From Rosa chinensis (Eukaryota > Streptophyta > Magnoliopsida > Rosales > Rosaceae): a stretch of 64,000 nt of DNA. Location of the stretch: contig NW_020126845.1 of the NCBI RefSeq assembly GCF_002994745.2, positions 1 through 64,000 of the forward strand, written 5' to 3'. The notes below the pieces were generated by a model, which was not told where the DNA came from, ran no database searches, and worked only from the letters and a program-made list of their open reading frames with translations. Below are positions 55,253-64,000 of the stretch, one piece after another; the stretch's first letter is position 1; the number at the start of each line of letters is the position of its first letter. The position numbers were made by a program, and so were the translations under genes.

Positions 55253-56303
55253 AGTAATAAAGGGGTGAGGGTAAAATGGTATTAAAAAAAATTAAAAACA
55301 AAAAAAAATCTTAATGGGGTATTAGGGAAGACCTCCTTAAAGTGTTTTGGGTAAGAGGGAATTAAAAAAACTTAATGGGGTAAGTGGGAAAAAAATCTCT
55401 AAAAATGGTGTAAATGGACAAAAACGCTAAATAAAAATTAATAAGAATCTCCTTTTTCTCTCATTTTCTCCCCCTCTCTACCATAACTTCCCAACACTCA
55501 CTATTAGGGGGGGTGTATACATTTAAGAGTCTACAAATTTTTTTTGTATTTTAAAAGTCTATGGGTATTCAATTGAGATTTTAAACAGTTCTTTAAAATC
55601 TTGATGTATTCAATTAAGATTTAAAATTATCCACTCAAATCTGCCGATATTCAAAAGTATACGGATTTTTAAGGATTTCATTAAATGTTGGATTTTGAAG
55701 GATTTTAAAGTGTTTTTTTATACATATTAAAACTAAAAAACAATCCAACCACTTTTTTTTTTTGATCAGGTAAATAACATTTCGTGAGTCGAACTCACAA
55801 CCAACCACTTCCCAAGAGATTTTGATGGATTCTGTCTCACTCAAAAAATTATGAAGCTCTTCACTAAAAATAAATAAATTAAGTAGCCCTCAATAGGTGA
55901 CACTCATCTATTTTGCCTTAAACCTATTTATCCACTGTCATCCTCTCCCTCTGCTCTCATCTAATAATTTTTTATTTTTATTTATTTTATTTTTATCACT
56001 ATAGCTCTAGAAGCGTTAATCCTTTTAGGTAATTAAGCTCCCTTCCAATGATATTATTAAGATGATACATACACACATGTTTCTTTTGTAAATTAGATAC
56101 GAAATAAATTATGTCATTAGTTTACTACTTTATTTTTTGTGAAACATTTTGGCTGGTTAGTTTTCTGTTATTGTTCATATATCATTATACAAAACATAAA
56201 GAATGGTAGATTTCCATACTTTTTTGTCATTGATAAGCATTATAGTTGGATCCATACATCAATTGCTTAAATATTAAAGAAGAAGGGAAAAACAAAAACC
56301 TAC

Positions 56304-56495
56304 TATTAAAGGAAAAAACACGTTATGTGCCTTCGTCAAAGCAAGTGACGAAGAGAGAATTAGGGAATTAGCGGTTACAACTCAATCATCTATTATTGTC
56401 ATTATTTTAATTGCTATTACCATTGTAATCCTCACCCTATATAAAGGGACTATCTACTAAAATGAGTAGACTAATTTCCCCATTTTATTTTTACA
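56304..56495 (+). repeat. 5' LTR of the short-LTR copia element
   Basis: Matches the 3' LTR (62785-63494 minus its solo-LTR insertion). The first dinucleotide is TA instead of TG. Confidence 0.85.
56436..56446 (+). promoter_or_regulatory. LTR TATA box
   Basis: CCTATATAAAGGGAC, a canonical TATA box about 60 bases before the LTR end; the 3' LTR has CTTATATAAAGGGAC at the same place. Confidence 0.65.
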
Positions 56496-56506
56496 CATTA
56501 TCAACA

Positions 56507-56517
56507 TGCTCAGAGCC
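56507..56517 (+). other. Degenerate primer-binding site
   Basis: ATCAACATGCTCAGAGCC resembles the usual ATCAACATGGTATCAGAGC junction for tRNA-iMet priming, with the PBS core altered. Confidence 0.5.
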
Positions 56518-57370
56518 AATAGCCAAGAAAAAAAGAGAAAAAACCCTAGATTATTTTTCTTTTTCCTGTCGACACCAGAAGAAAAAAAAAACCCAGATAA
56601 GTCAAGCCGAGCAGCGCCGCGTCATTCCCCGTCAAGCTAAGTTGCATGGCCTAGCTCATAGCACATAACCTACCAGATCTGCATCGGCTCCTCGGTTCCT
56701 TGTCCTCCTGCCCACCTTTGTCACGCAGGCCCACGTGCGCAGTTTTCTTAGCCCACCAAATCAGCAGGCCCAGCAGAAACCCAAAAAACATCACTACGCA
56801 CACCTGCATCAACACGCTCGTGCGGTAGGATCATTTTATTTTCTCGAAACCAAGTATGTTCGTTTTTATTTATTTAATTTTATACTCCGGTAAATTTAAT
56901 TATTTACAATTAAAACTTTTAAGCATGTAAGGTTAGATAATAATGATCCTTTTAGCATGCCTTGTTATTTTATCTATGTTTTATTATTCGTAGAAATTTG
57001 AGCTTGCTATATTATTGCTGTTATTATGTGTAGCGTATATTTTGTTATATATTATTTGTGAAATTTTGAGCATGTCTTGTAATTTATATTAGTACCTTCT
57101 ATAATTGTTTTTAATGTGGAATTCTAAAGCATGTTTTTTTAATAATTTTTTATTTAGCATGTTATATATAAATTGAGTTTTGCCATGATAATGAAAATTC
57201 ATGCGAATTATAAATACATAATTACTGTGATAAAGTACTTTACATATAGCATCGAAAAAATGTGACCCTTACGAATCTTGGTCTTGAAATCTAATTCATA
57301 TCTTAGAAAATAATTTACGTGGATGTCTTTATGACTGCGTAATTTATATATCTTCTCTATTGTTTATGTA
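56518..57370 (+). other. Untranslated leader of the copia element
   Basis: A GC-richer first part (56640-56830) followed by strongly AT-rich sequence. No ORF of note. Long leaders before gag occur in this family. Confidence 0.5.
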
Positions 57371-58402
57371 GATGGTTGATCCAACTCGACCTGAATTTGA
57401 CATTTTGGACTCAGAAGGACTTGAGTACCATCGTTGGGTTTCTGATGTGGAAACCGACTTTGTGACAAAAGACTACACTGCCACCATCAAAATTCCCACC
57501 GACCCCAAAGACGATGGACCGTCTAATAAGGTGAAGCAAGTGCCTTAATGTTTCTAAGGCGACATATTGATCCTAGCCTACGCTGAAAGTATCTTCAATT
57601 GAAGACACCCAAAGAACTGTGGGATGCCCTTAAGGGACGTTTGGGGAACATTCATGACACTTTTCTCCCAGAACTTACCGTTTAGTGGAATGAAATCTGC
57701 TTGCTTAACTACAAAAGGGTGAATGACTTCAACAAGGACATGTTGCGCCTAAAGGCACGTCTCAATTTATGTGGAAAGGAACTCACATATGATCCAGAAA
57801 ACTCTTTCCACTTTTTCTACTTCAAGACTTATACTAGCGAACCAGTAGAGGCAAGAATATGACAACAAAAGAATCACAACCTTTATTAAGCTGATCAACC
57901 TACTGCAAGTGGCTAACAGGCATAATGAGATTCTTTTGAACAACAATGTCAGGCCCATTGGGACAAATAAAATTTCCGAGGCTAATTATGGCAAGGTGAA
58001 AGGTGGAAAGAACCTTAATGCAAAGGGGGTTGGATGTGTTGATCCGATCCCTACCCACGTGGAAACAATGCACCACGTGTAAAGGGACATGGGGGTCGTG
58101 GAGGCCCTCCCAATGTATGGCGCAGAGATGGTGGTGCTGGCCCTAGTGGTCATGGAAACAAGGTGCAAAAGGAACCTAAGAACCCTTCAGTCAAAAAGGA
58201 AGAGTTGGCAATGAACCAAGCTATAGGTGTGGAGTTATTGGCATTGGTACAAGAACTGCCAAGCAAGCAACAGAGTAACAGCCATTACAAGAGGTATAAG
58301 GAGTCTAAAGAACAAGAGGCTCACTATATGAAAGAAGGAGGCCATGACCTAGACGTCAACCTCACAATTGCAGACTTCAATGGCAATAAGGAACTTGCTT
58401 AG
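57371..58402 (+). pseudogene. copia gag, broken
   Basis: Starts MVDPTRPEFDILDSEGLEY then HRWVSDVETDF, the N-terminal gag signature of this copia group. Frame changes then give IDPSLR-like, TPKELWDALKGR, LKARLNLCGKEL and LINLLQVA. A Gly/Asn/Arg-rich stretch (57990-58170) precedes the place of the zinc knuckle, where only a degenerate YRCGVIG is left. The end matches the acidic DLDVNLTIADF tail. Stops near 57546 and many shifts are present. Confidence 0.8.
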
Positions 58403-58817
58403 TCAATGGATGCTCTAGATTATAACTGAGATTCTTTATTTATTTATTTTAATTCCCAAAGACAGTTGTGAAGGCATAATGCCTTTTTTTTAATTAGACT
58501 ATTGCTTGGTCTTAAAGTTTATTTAAATAATGGTTTGATGAATTAGATTTCTGAACAAGATCTTGATTTGATTATCGTTGGCTTATTAATAAATCTCATA
58601 TTTTATTCTGAAGCATTGAATTCATTCAATTTATTTACTACACATATATACATGGTTCAAAATAGCACTATAAAGATGTAAATCAATACATCTAGAAAAA
58701 TCAAGAAAAGTTATTAGAAATGAAAAGATTATCCTTCTACCTAAATCAAAATAGTACTCTAAAGAATATGAGATATATTTTTTGAATTATTTAATAATAC
58801 CTCCCATTTACTTGTAG
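58403..58817 (+). other. AT-rich spacer between gag and pol
   Basis: About 400 bases with no open frame, separating the gag tail from the protease. It could be a natural non-coding or intron-like spacer of this element family or a small insertion; no TIR was seen. Confidence 0.5.
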
Positions 58818-60655
58818 AAATGAATCAAGGAGAACTTGAGTGCATAGTTGATAGTAGGACTATCCACACCATATTAAGGAATAGGCAATTATTCATTGAA
58901 TTAAAAGCTTATAATTCATCTGTGACTATGATGCTTGGATCATCATAAGTAATAAAAGGGCGAGAAATTGCCAAATTTTTACTGCCTAACCGCACAATAT
59001 TTAAAGTCACGGATGCTCTGTATGCACCAAGAGCTAATCGAACCTTGTTAAGTTTCAAAGATATTCGTGCCAACAGTTATGATATAGAAACCCACTGTGA
59101 GAATGAAACCGAACACCTTTATATTACCTCTAACGAATGTAGAAGGAAACACATTTTAGAGAAAGTAATGAGTCAATTTAGTGGATTGTACCTCACTACT
59201 ATTCGGATCATTGAATCCTATGCTGTCACGAACAATGAAATGTGGGACACTGACTGATACAGGCTTTGGCATGACTGCCTAGGGCACCCTGGTAGTGACA
59301 TGATGATCTGTATTTTAAAAAACTCACACGAACATCCTTTCTTTCGAGTGAAAAATATAATGGGACAAAAATCCGCCGCATTGCAAGGTGTCAGTTCTAA
59401 TACTGCTCAAATGCAGTCATTACCTTCTGAAGTACTAGAAGCACTACCTCCCTCCCATTATGTCTCATTGACTGTTTCAAAGGCACATCACTCGTTTTGC
59501 AAAGTCTGCTCTTTAGCAAAAACAAGATCGAGACCTTCCTATGCCAAAGATACAAAACAAAACATTCCATTCTTACAAATGATACAAGGAGATATCGGTG
59601 GACCTATCCATCCAGAATGCGGACCATTTAAGTACTTTATGGTTTTGGGGGATGCTTCGACACGCTGGTCACATGTCGCATTATTGTCCACAAGAAATAC
59701 TGCATTTGCAAAACTCCTAGCACAGATTATACGTTTAAGGGCTCACCACCCTGATCAGTCTATCAATCTTAAGGCTTGATAACGCTGGAGAGTTTACATC
59801 AAAAGCATTTGATGATTATTGCATGTCTATTGGGATCGATGTGGAGTATCCTATACCCCATGTGCATACACAAAATGGTCTTACAGAAGCCACTATCAAA
59901 AGGCTACATATGGTGACTAAGGCACTGGTTATGCACACCAACCTACCTATATCTGCCTAAGGTTATGCAATATTGCACACAGCTTTACTTATTTATTTCA
60001 GAGCCACTACTAGCCAACCATTTTCTGTGTACCAGTTGGTGACTGGATATGAGCCTAACATTTCATACTTACGGATATTTGGTTGCGTAGTATATGTGCT
60101 TATTGCGCCCCCACAGCGCACCAAAATGGGTCCTCCAAGACGATGAGGTATTTATGTTGGATATAAATCTCCAACAATTATCCGCTATTTGGAACCCTTG
60201 TCAGGTGATCCCTTTACCGCTAGATTTGCGGATTGTCACTTTGATGAGACAGTCTTCCCGTCGTTAGGGGGAGACATGAAAAAGGATTTTCCAAGGGAAC
60301 GACAGGAATTGTCGTGGTTTGTCCCCACTTTGTCTCATTTTGATCCCCGCACTTCACAATGTGAAAGTGAAGTGAAAATAATAATTGATCTTCAGAACGT
60401 AGCAGATTCGATGCCTGATGTGTTTACTGATATTGCAAAAGTGACGAGATCACATATACCAGCTGCAAATGTGCCTGCAGGGTTAGAAGTCTCCTATAAA
60501 GGGCACGACGCCACAGATAGGGGTGCTGTAACCACACTTAGTGGAGGTGTGGTTGAGGCCGTGGCTCTCCAAAGGAAGAGGGGGAGGCCACTTGGTTCGA
60601 CTGATACTCACCCAAGGAAGAAAGGGCGAGTAAGGCATAAACCGATCTATTAATC
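58818..60655 (+). pseudogene. copia pol, protease and integrase, broken
   Basis: Protease: ECIVDSRTIHTI near 58832, with the catalytic DSG changed to DSR. GAG-pre-integrase: YRLWHDCLGHPGSD near 59259. Integrase: HHSFCKVCSLAKTRS (zinc site) near 59489, QMIQGDIGGPI and FKYFMVLGDASTRW (catalytic Asp region) near 59577-59667, then after a shift LDNAGEFTSKAFDDY. FGCVVYV and FTARFADCHFDETVFPSLGG follow. A basic LQRKRGRPLGS AT-hook lies near 60570 before the stop at 60651. Single stops near 59257, 59958 and 60145 and a shift near 59770 break it. Confidence 0.85.
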
Positions 60656-61247
60656 ATCAATGAAGAGAATCTCTCTCATGAGATTGTCTTTGATTATAGT
60701 TATATCCATGAATCAATACTAGAGGACGCTCCGATGTTTGAAATGATTCTAGAGAACAAAGAAATCTCAATGGATTATGAGAGTGTATATGAGTTGATGG
60801 AAAGATCCTCCATCCGCATTGATGATGTATTTACATACACTGTTGCTCAAGAAATCATAAAGCACGATGATATCGAACCACGCTCTGTTGCAGAATATTA
60901 ACAAACAGCAGATTGGCCTAAATGGAAAGAAGCAATCCAAGGAGAACTAGATTTTCTAGCAAAGAGACAGGTATTTGGTCTGGTAGTGCTAACCCCACCA
61001 AGTGTAAAGCCTGTAGGACATAAATGGGTCTTTTTCTGAAAGCCTAATGAGAAGAATGAAGTCCTAAGGTACAAGGCTTTCCTTGTGGTGCAAGGTTTCT
61101 CACAACGCTCTGGAATTGACTACGAGGAGATATACTCTCTTGTAATGGACATTATAAGTTCCGCTACTTAGTTAGCCTAGTAGTTTCCGAATGACTGGAA
61201 ATGTAGCTCATGGATGTAGTTACTGCATATCTCTATGGGGATCTTGA

Positions 61248-61282
<35 letters not shown>

Positions 61283-62580
61283 GTGCCTGATAGCCTTACA
61301 TTACCCAAGTCAAGTGACTCTAAACTGCGGAGTGCATTTGCAATTAGGTTGAAACACTCACTTTACAGATTGAAACAATCTAGGCGGATGTGTTGTACCC
61401 ATCTAAGTGACTGCTTGATTGGGAAGGGATATAAGAACGATGAATTATGCCCTGTGTATTCATAAAGAAAACAAGTTTCGGATTTGCAATTGTAGCTGTA
61501 TATGTCAATGATATGAACATAATAGGTACTCTTGATGAAATAAGAGAAACCGCGAGCTACTTCAAATCCAAATTTGAGACGAAGGATCTTGGGAAAACTC
61601 GAATCTGTCTAGGCCTTGAACTAGAACACCAAGTTTGTGGAATATTAGCCCACCAGTCTGCGTATGTCCAAATGATGCTCAGGAAATTTAACATAGAAAA
61701 AGCGTATCCTGCTAGCACTCCCATGATCGGTCGTAGTTTGGATGCAAGGAAAGATCCATTTTGTCCAAAGGAAGATGATGAAGAGGTGTTGGGAGCTGAA
61801 ATTCCTTATCTAAGTCCAATAGGTGCATTATTGTACTTAGCCCAGTGTACTTGACTAGACATTATATTCTCAGTGAACTTGTTAGCTAGATTTAGCTCAG
61901 CGCCAACGCAGCGTCACTGGAATGGTATCAAGAACATTTTTCGATACCTAAAAGAAACCATTGACTTGGGACCGTTCTTTCAGTACAGAGAGACAAGAGG
62001 GACCGCATATGGAACTGCAATCTCTAAAGGAAATGTTGATGGCGAAAGCACCACTCACTACATCGAAACCCCGAATAGTGTTTTGGTTGGTTTTGCTAAT
62101 GCTGAATACCTTTTTGACCCACATAAATGTCATTCCCAAACTGGTTATGTATTTACCATTGGCAACACGACGATATCTTAGAGATCAACCAAGCAAACCC
62201 TTGTGGCTACCTCCACGAACCAGTCTGAGATCATTGCTCTACATGAGGCGGTTCGTAAGTGTATATGGTTAAGGGCTATCATTACACATATTCGAGGGAC
62301 TAGTGGTTTGAGTTCTACCACTGAAGAGTTTGCTTGCATTTATAATGATAATGTAGTTTGCATCAACCAGATGAAGCTAGGATATTTCAAGGGTGATAAT
62401 ACAAAACACATATTGCTTAAAGTTTTTCTACAATCAGCAACAACGTGCTCTCCCTAAGATTCAAGTGAATCAAGTAAGGTCTGACGAGAATGTGGCAGAT
62501 TGTTTACCAAATCATTGCCTAAGGCCATATTTGAGAAACATGTGAAAAATATAGCAATGCAAAGACTTTCCACGCTCCCT
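60656..62580 (+). pseudogene. copia pol, RT and RNase H, broken
   Basis: RT: KEAIQGELDFLAKRQVFG near 60929, GHKWVF near 61018, [16 protein letters not shown] near 61091. The catalytic box reads AVYVNDMNIIG (YVDD to YVND) near 61495. KTRICLGLELEHQ, STPMIGRSL and LSPIGALLYLAQCT follow. RNase H: VGFANAEYLFDPHKCHSQTG near 62087, then STNQSEIIALHEAVRKCIWL and YNDNVVCINQM. A (AT)n run at 61250-61277 interrupts the RT frame. Stops include 60901, 61462 and 61852. Confidence 0.85.
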
Positions 62581-62784
62581 TGACTGATGTAAGGATCAGG
62601 GGGAGGTGTAGACTTCAGGGGCGTCTAACACACACATGTCATCATCAAATGTAATAGGTGCGTTGTGCTATTTTCCTTCAACCAAGGTGTATTTTCCCAC
62701 AGGATTTTATTATTACTTGGCAAGGTTTTTAATGAGGCAACAATTCATGCACCATTTCGTCTTTGAATTGGCACAAGGGGGAGT
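62581..62784 (+). other. 3' untranslated region and polypurine tract of the copia element
   Basis: Contains an early GGGGGAGGTGT at 62599 (a possible second PPT) and ends with ACAAGGGGGAG directly before the 3' LTR. Confidence 0.65.
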
Positions 62785-63494
62785 GTTAAAGGAAAAACAC
62801 GTTGTGTGCCTTCGTCAAAGTAACTAACAAAGAGGGAATTAGGGAATTAGCGGTTACAGCTCTGATGCAGGAAGCGTGAACACGATAGTAAGAGGCTCCG
62901 TCAAGTCTCGAAAGCCATATGAGATGAGCTAGAATCCACTAACAATTCGGACACAACCGTAAGAAACATAGATAAACTTCTTTAATATTTGGTTTTTATT
63001 GATAACATGAATGAATATTACAATCTAAAAGGTGTTTTATATAGGGCACATAGCATAAACCTAATGCAACTAGAAAACAAAAAGAACAATTTATTATAGA
63101 CTAAAACTAGGAAACCTAATTACACCTCATTAAATAAATATCGGAAATAGAATCCTAGATACTAAAGAATATTACGCAAATAAGTATTTGGAATCCTAAC
63201 CAACATTTTGCTCGAAAATCCCGATATATCCAAAAGAGTAATTTATGACTAATTTTATCATTAAGGAGCCTATTTGAATACCAATTTCCAATATTCAAAT
63301 CATTCTTCTTAATGTAGAGACACTTCTTTCTTTTCTAGATTCTTTGTTGAAATTGGCTGAAATTTCGTCCTACATCAAGCTCAATCATCCATTATTGTCA
63401 TTATTGTAATTGCTATTACTATTGTAATCCTCACCTTATATAAAGGGACTATCTAATGAAATTAGTAGACTAATTTCCCCATTTTACTTTTACA
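62785..63494 (+). repeat. 3' LTR, split by a solo LTR
   Basis: LTR sequence at 62785-62862 and 63383-63494, joined by the duplicated AGCTC, reconstitutes an LTR of about 190 bases matching 56304-56495. Confidence 0.85.
62863..63377. mobile_element. Solo LTR, 515 bp, perfect 5-bp TSD
   Basis: Begins TGATGCAGGAAGCG and ends CGTCCTACATCA (TG...CA). Identical 5-bp flanks AGCTC (62858-62862 and 63378-63382). No internal region, so it is either a solo LTR formed by LTR-LTR recombination or a very short element. Its parent family is not identified. Confidence 0.85.
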
Positions 63495-63666
63495 CCTACC
63501 AAAAATATAATAAGGATTTGTAAAATCTAAACAATACCAGTAAATAAATTCATTCGAATAAATCAGAGTCCAAATAAAATTTAAAAATTCGTGGATTAAG
63601 TAAATCCATGGATTATAAAAACTAAAAAAAAATCTTTTAAAATCTGAATTGAATACACCCCTCTTA

Positions 63667-64000
63667 GTCAACTTTGTGAGTACTTTCTCACATAATATGC
63701 GAATAATACACATCCTGACGTATTCTTAAAAATACTTCCGTATTACGTATTGTTAAAATCGACATGTTAAATTTCTTGTACTTTTGTACACGTATTATTC
63801 ACGATTTTTTAAGTTTTATTTTCATATTTACATATACTACAAAAAAAAAATTAATTCAAAAATTATATAAATTATTTAAAAAAAACACACGTTCTGTATT
63901 TAACAAACTATGCAGGTCAGTAAGTAATTTTCCCACTCTCTCCAATAATTAATTTTCTCCGTTCCAAAAAATAAAATAAAAATAAACTGATTTGTATTGC
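63667..64000. other. AT-rich end of window, nothing identified
   Basis: Short frames only. Confidence 0.5.

Larger units (their letters stand above)
53916..55440. mobile_element. Pack-MULE-like element with a captured exon
   Basis: Outer segments are imperfect inverted repeats: left CCAAAATTGGCTAAAATAATCCCACTTACC, right GGGGTAAGTGGGAAAAAAATCTCTAAAAATGG. CT/GA-rich leader-like DNA (54050-54160) precedes a coding-like exon, which is followed by a GGGCAATAGA minisatellite and a (CT)n run (55219-55250). The termini are long, degenerate and AT-rich, as in some Mutator-like elements. A clear TSD was not established, so boundaries are good to about 20 bases. Confidence 0.5.
56304..63494 (+). mobile_element. 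Ty1-copia retrotransposon, 7.2 kb, short LTRs
   Basis: LTRs of about 190 bp, TGTTAAAGG...TTTTACA (5' copy begins TATTAAAGG), and identical 5-bp flanks CCTAC (56299-56303 and 63495-63499) define exact ends. The order gag, protease, integrase, RT, RNase H is Ty1-copia. Small LTRs and a basic GRP-type AT-hook between integrase and RT suggest a lineage different from the 14.8-35 kb element (possibly Bianca-like; tentative). Stops and frameshifts occur throughout. Confidence 0.9.
55507..63663. mobile_element. PIF/Harbinger-type element (Tourist-like), split by a copia insertion
   Basis: Left end GGGGGGGTGTATACATTTAAGAG and right end (inverted) GAGGGGTGTATTCAATTCAGATTT, with TTA directly outside both (55504-55506 and 63664-63666), the classic TTA target of PIF/Harbinger elements. 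Removing the copia element and its duplicated CCTAC leaves about 960 bases with no transposase. The left half (to 56303) also contains a tRNA-like TTCGACTC phrase near 55783 of unknown meaning. Confidence 0.7.

Noticed and set aside
55780..55805. tRNA gene or SINE at a TTCGACTC phrase
   Set aside because: Only a T-loop-like fragment is present; no cloverleaf can be drawn from the surrounding bases.

Overview
The window looks like nuclear DNA of a flowering plant, most likely a eudicot. The evidence is AT-rich sequence, plant-type Ty1-copia elements primed by tRNA-iMet, a plant Helitron, Mutator/hAT/PIF-Harbinger elements, and fragments of plant-restricted gene families (PPR, TCP, CLE). A woody rosid (for example Rosaceae) is a guess from overall character only. 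I found no intact, convincing host gene. Almost everything is transposable elements, most of them nested, plus gene fragments they carry or interrupt.

Layout. 1-3.0 kb: decayed LINE and the N-terminal end of a Mutator-like (MULE) transposase gene, both on the minus strand. 3.06-6.71 kb: a 3.65-kb non-autonomous DNA transposon full of minisatellite. 8.45-12.43 kb: a small LTR element (minus strand, probably a Tat-like derivative) with an antisense, apparently spliced ORF and a 1.08-kb MULE-type insertion. 14.80-35.01 kb: one 20.2-kb Ty1-copia insertion (1.2-kb LTRs, perfect 5-bp TSD AGTTT). Its integrase is split by a ~523-bp-period satellite and CA/TA microsatellites, and the microsatellite in turn received an 8.68-kb Helitron (20717-29397) with a decayed Rep-helicase gene. 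35-36.7 kb: low-copy-looking sequence holding a minus-strand CLE-peptide-like gene with a signal peptide and the motif RLVPGGPDSQHH, broken by a frameshift. 38.5-41.4 kb: a PPR gene fragment split by a hAT-like element that carries a captured TCP transcription-factor domain and a fold-back MULE MITE. 41.4-55.4 kb: a series of hAT and MULE-type elements with target-site duplications (TSDs), an RPS5 processed pseudogene, a poly(A) retroposon, and a Pack-MULE-like element with a BTB-protein-like N-terminus. 55.5-63.66 kb: a PIF/Harbinger-type element (TTA TSD) split by a 7.2-kb Ty1-copia element (TSD CCTAC), whose 3' LTR is itself split by a 515-bp solo LTR (TSD AGCTC).

How the parts relate: the coding regions are element machinery (gag, protease, integrase, RT, RNase H, Rep-helicase), all with stops or frameshifts, so the locus appears to be a fossil insertion nest. 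Exact TSDs at many junctions allow the relative order of insertions to be read. The most notable items are the CLE-like peptide gene, the TCP capture, the dimeric satellite inside the copia integrase, and two hAT-like elements whose left ends are tandemly duplicated together with flanking target DNA.
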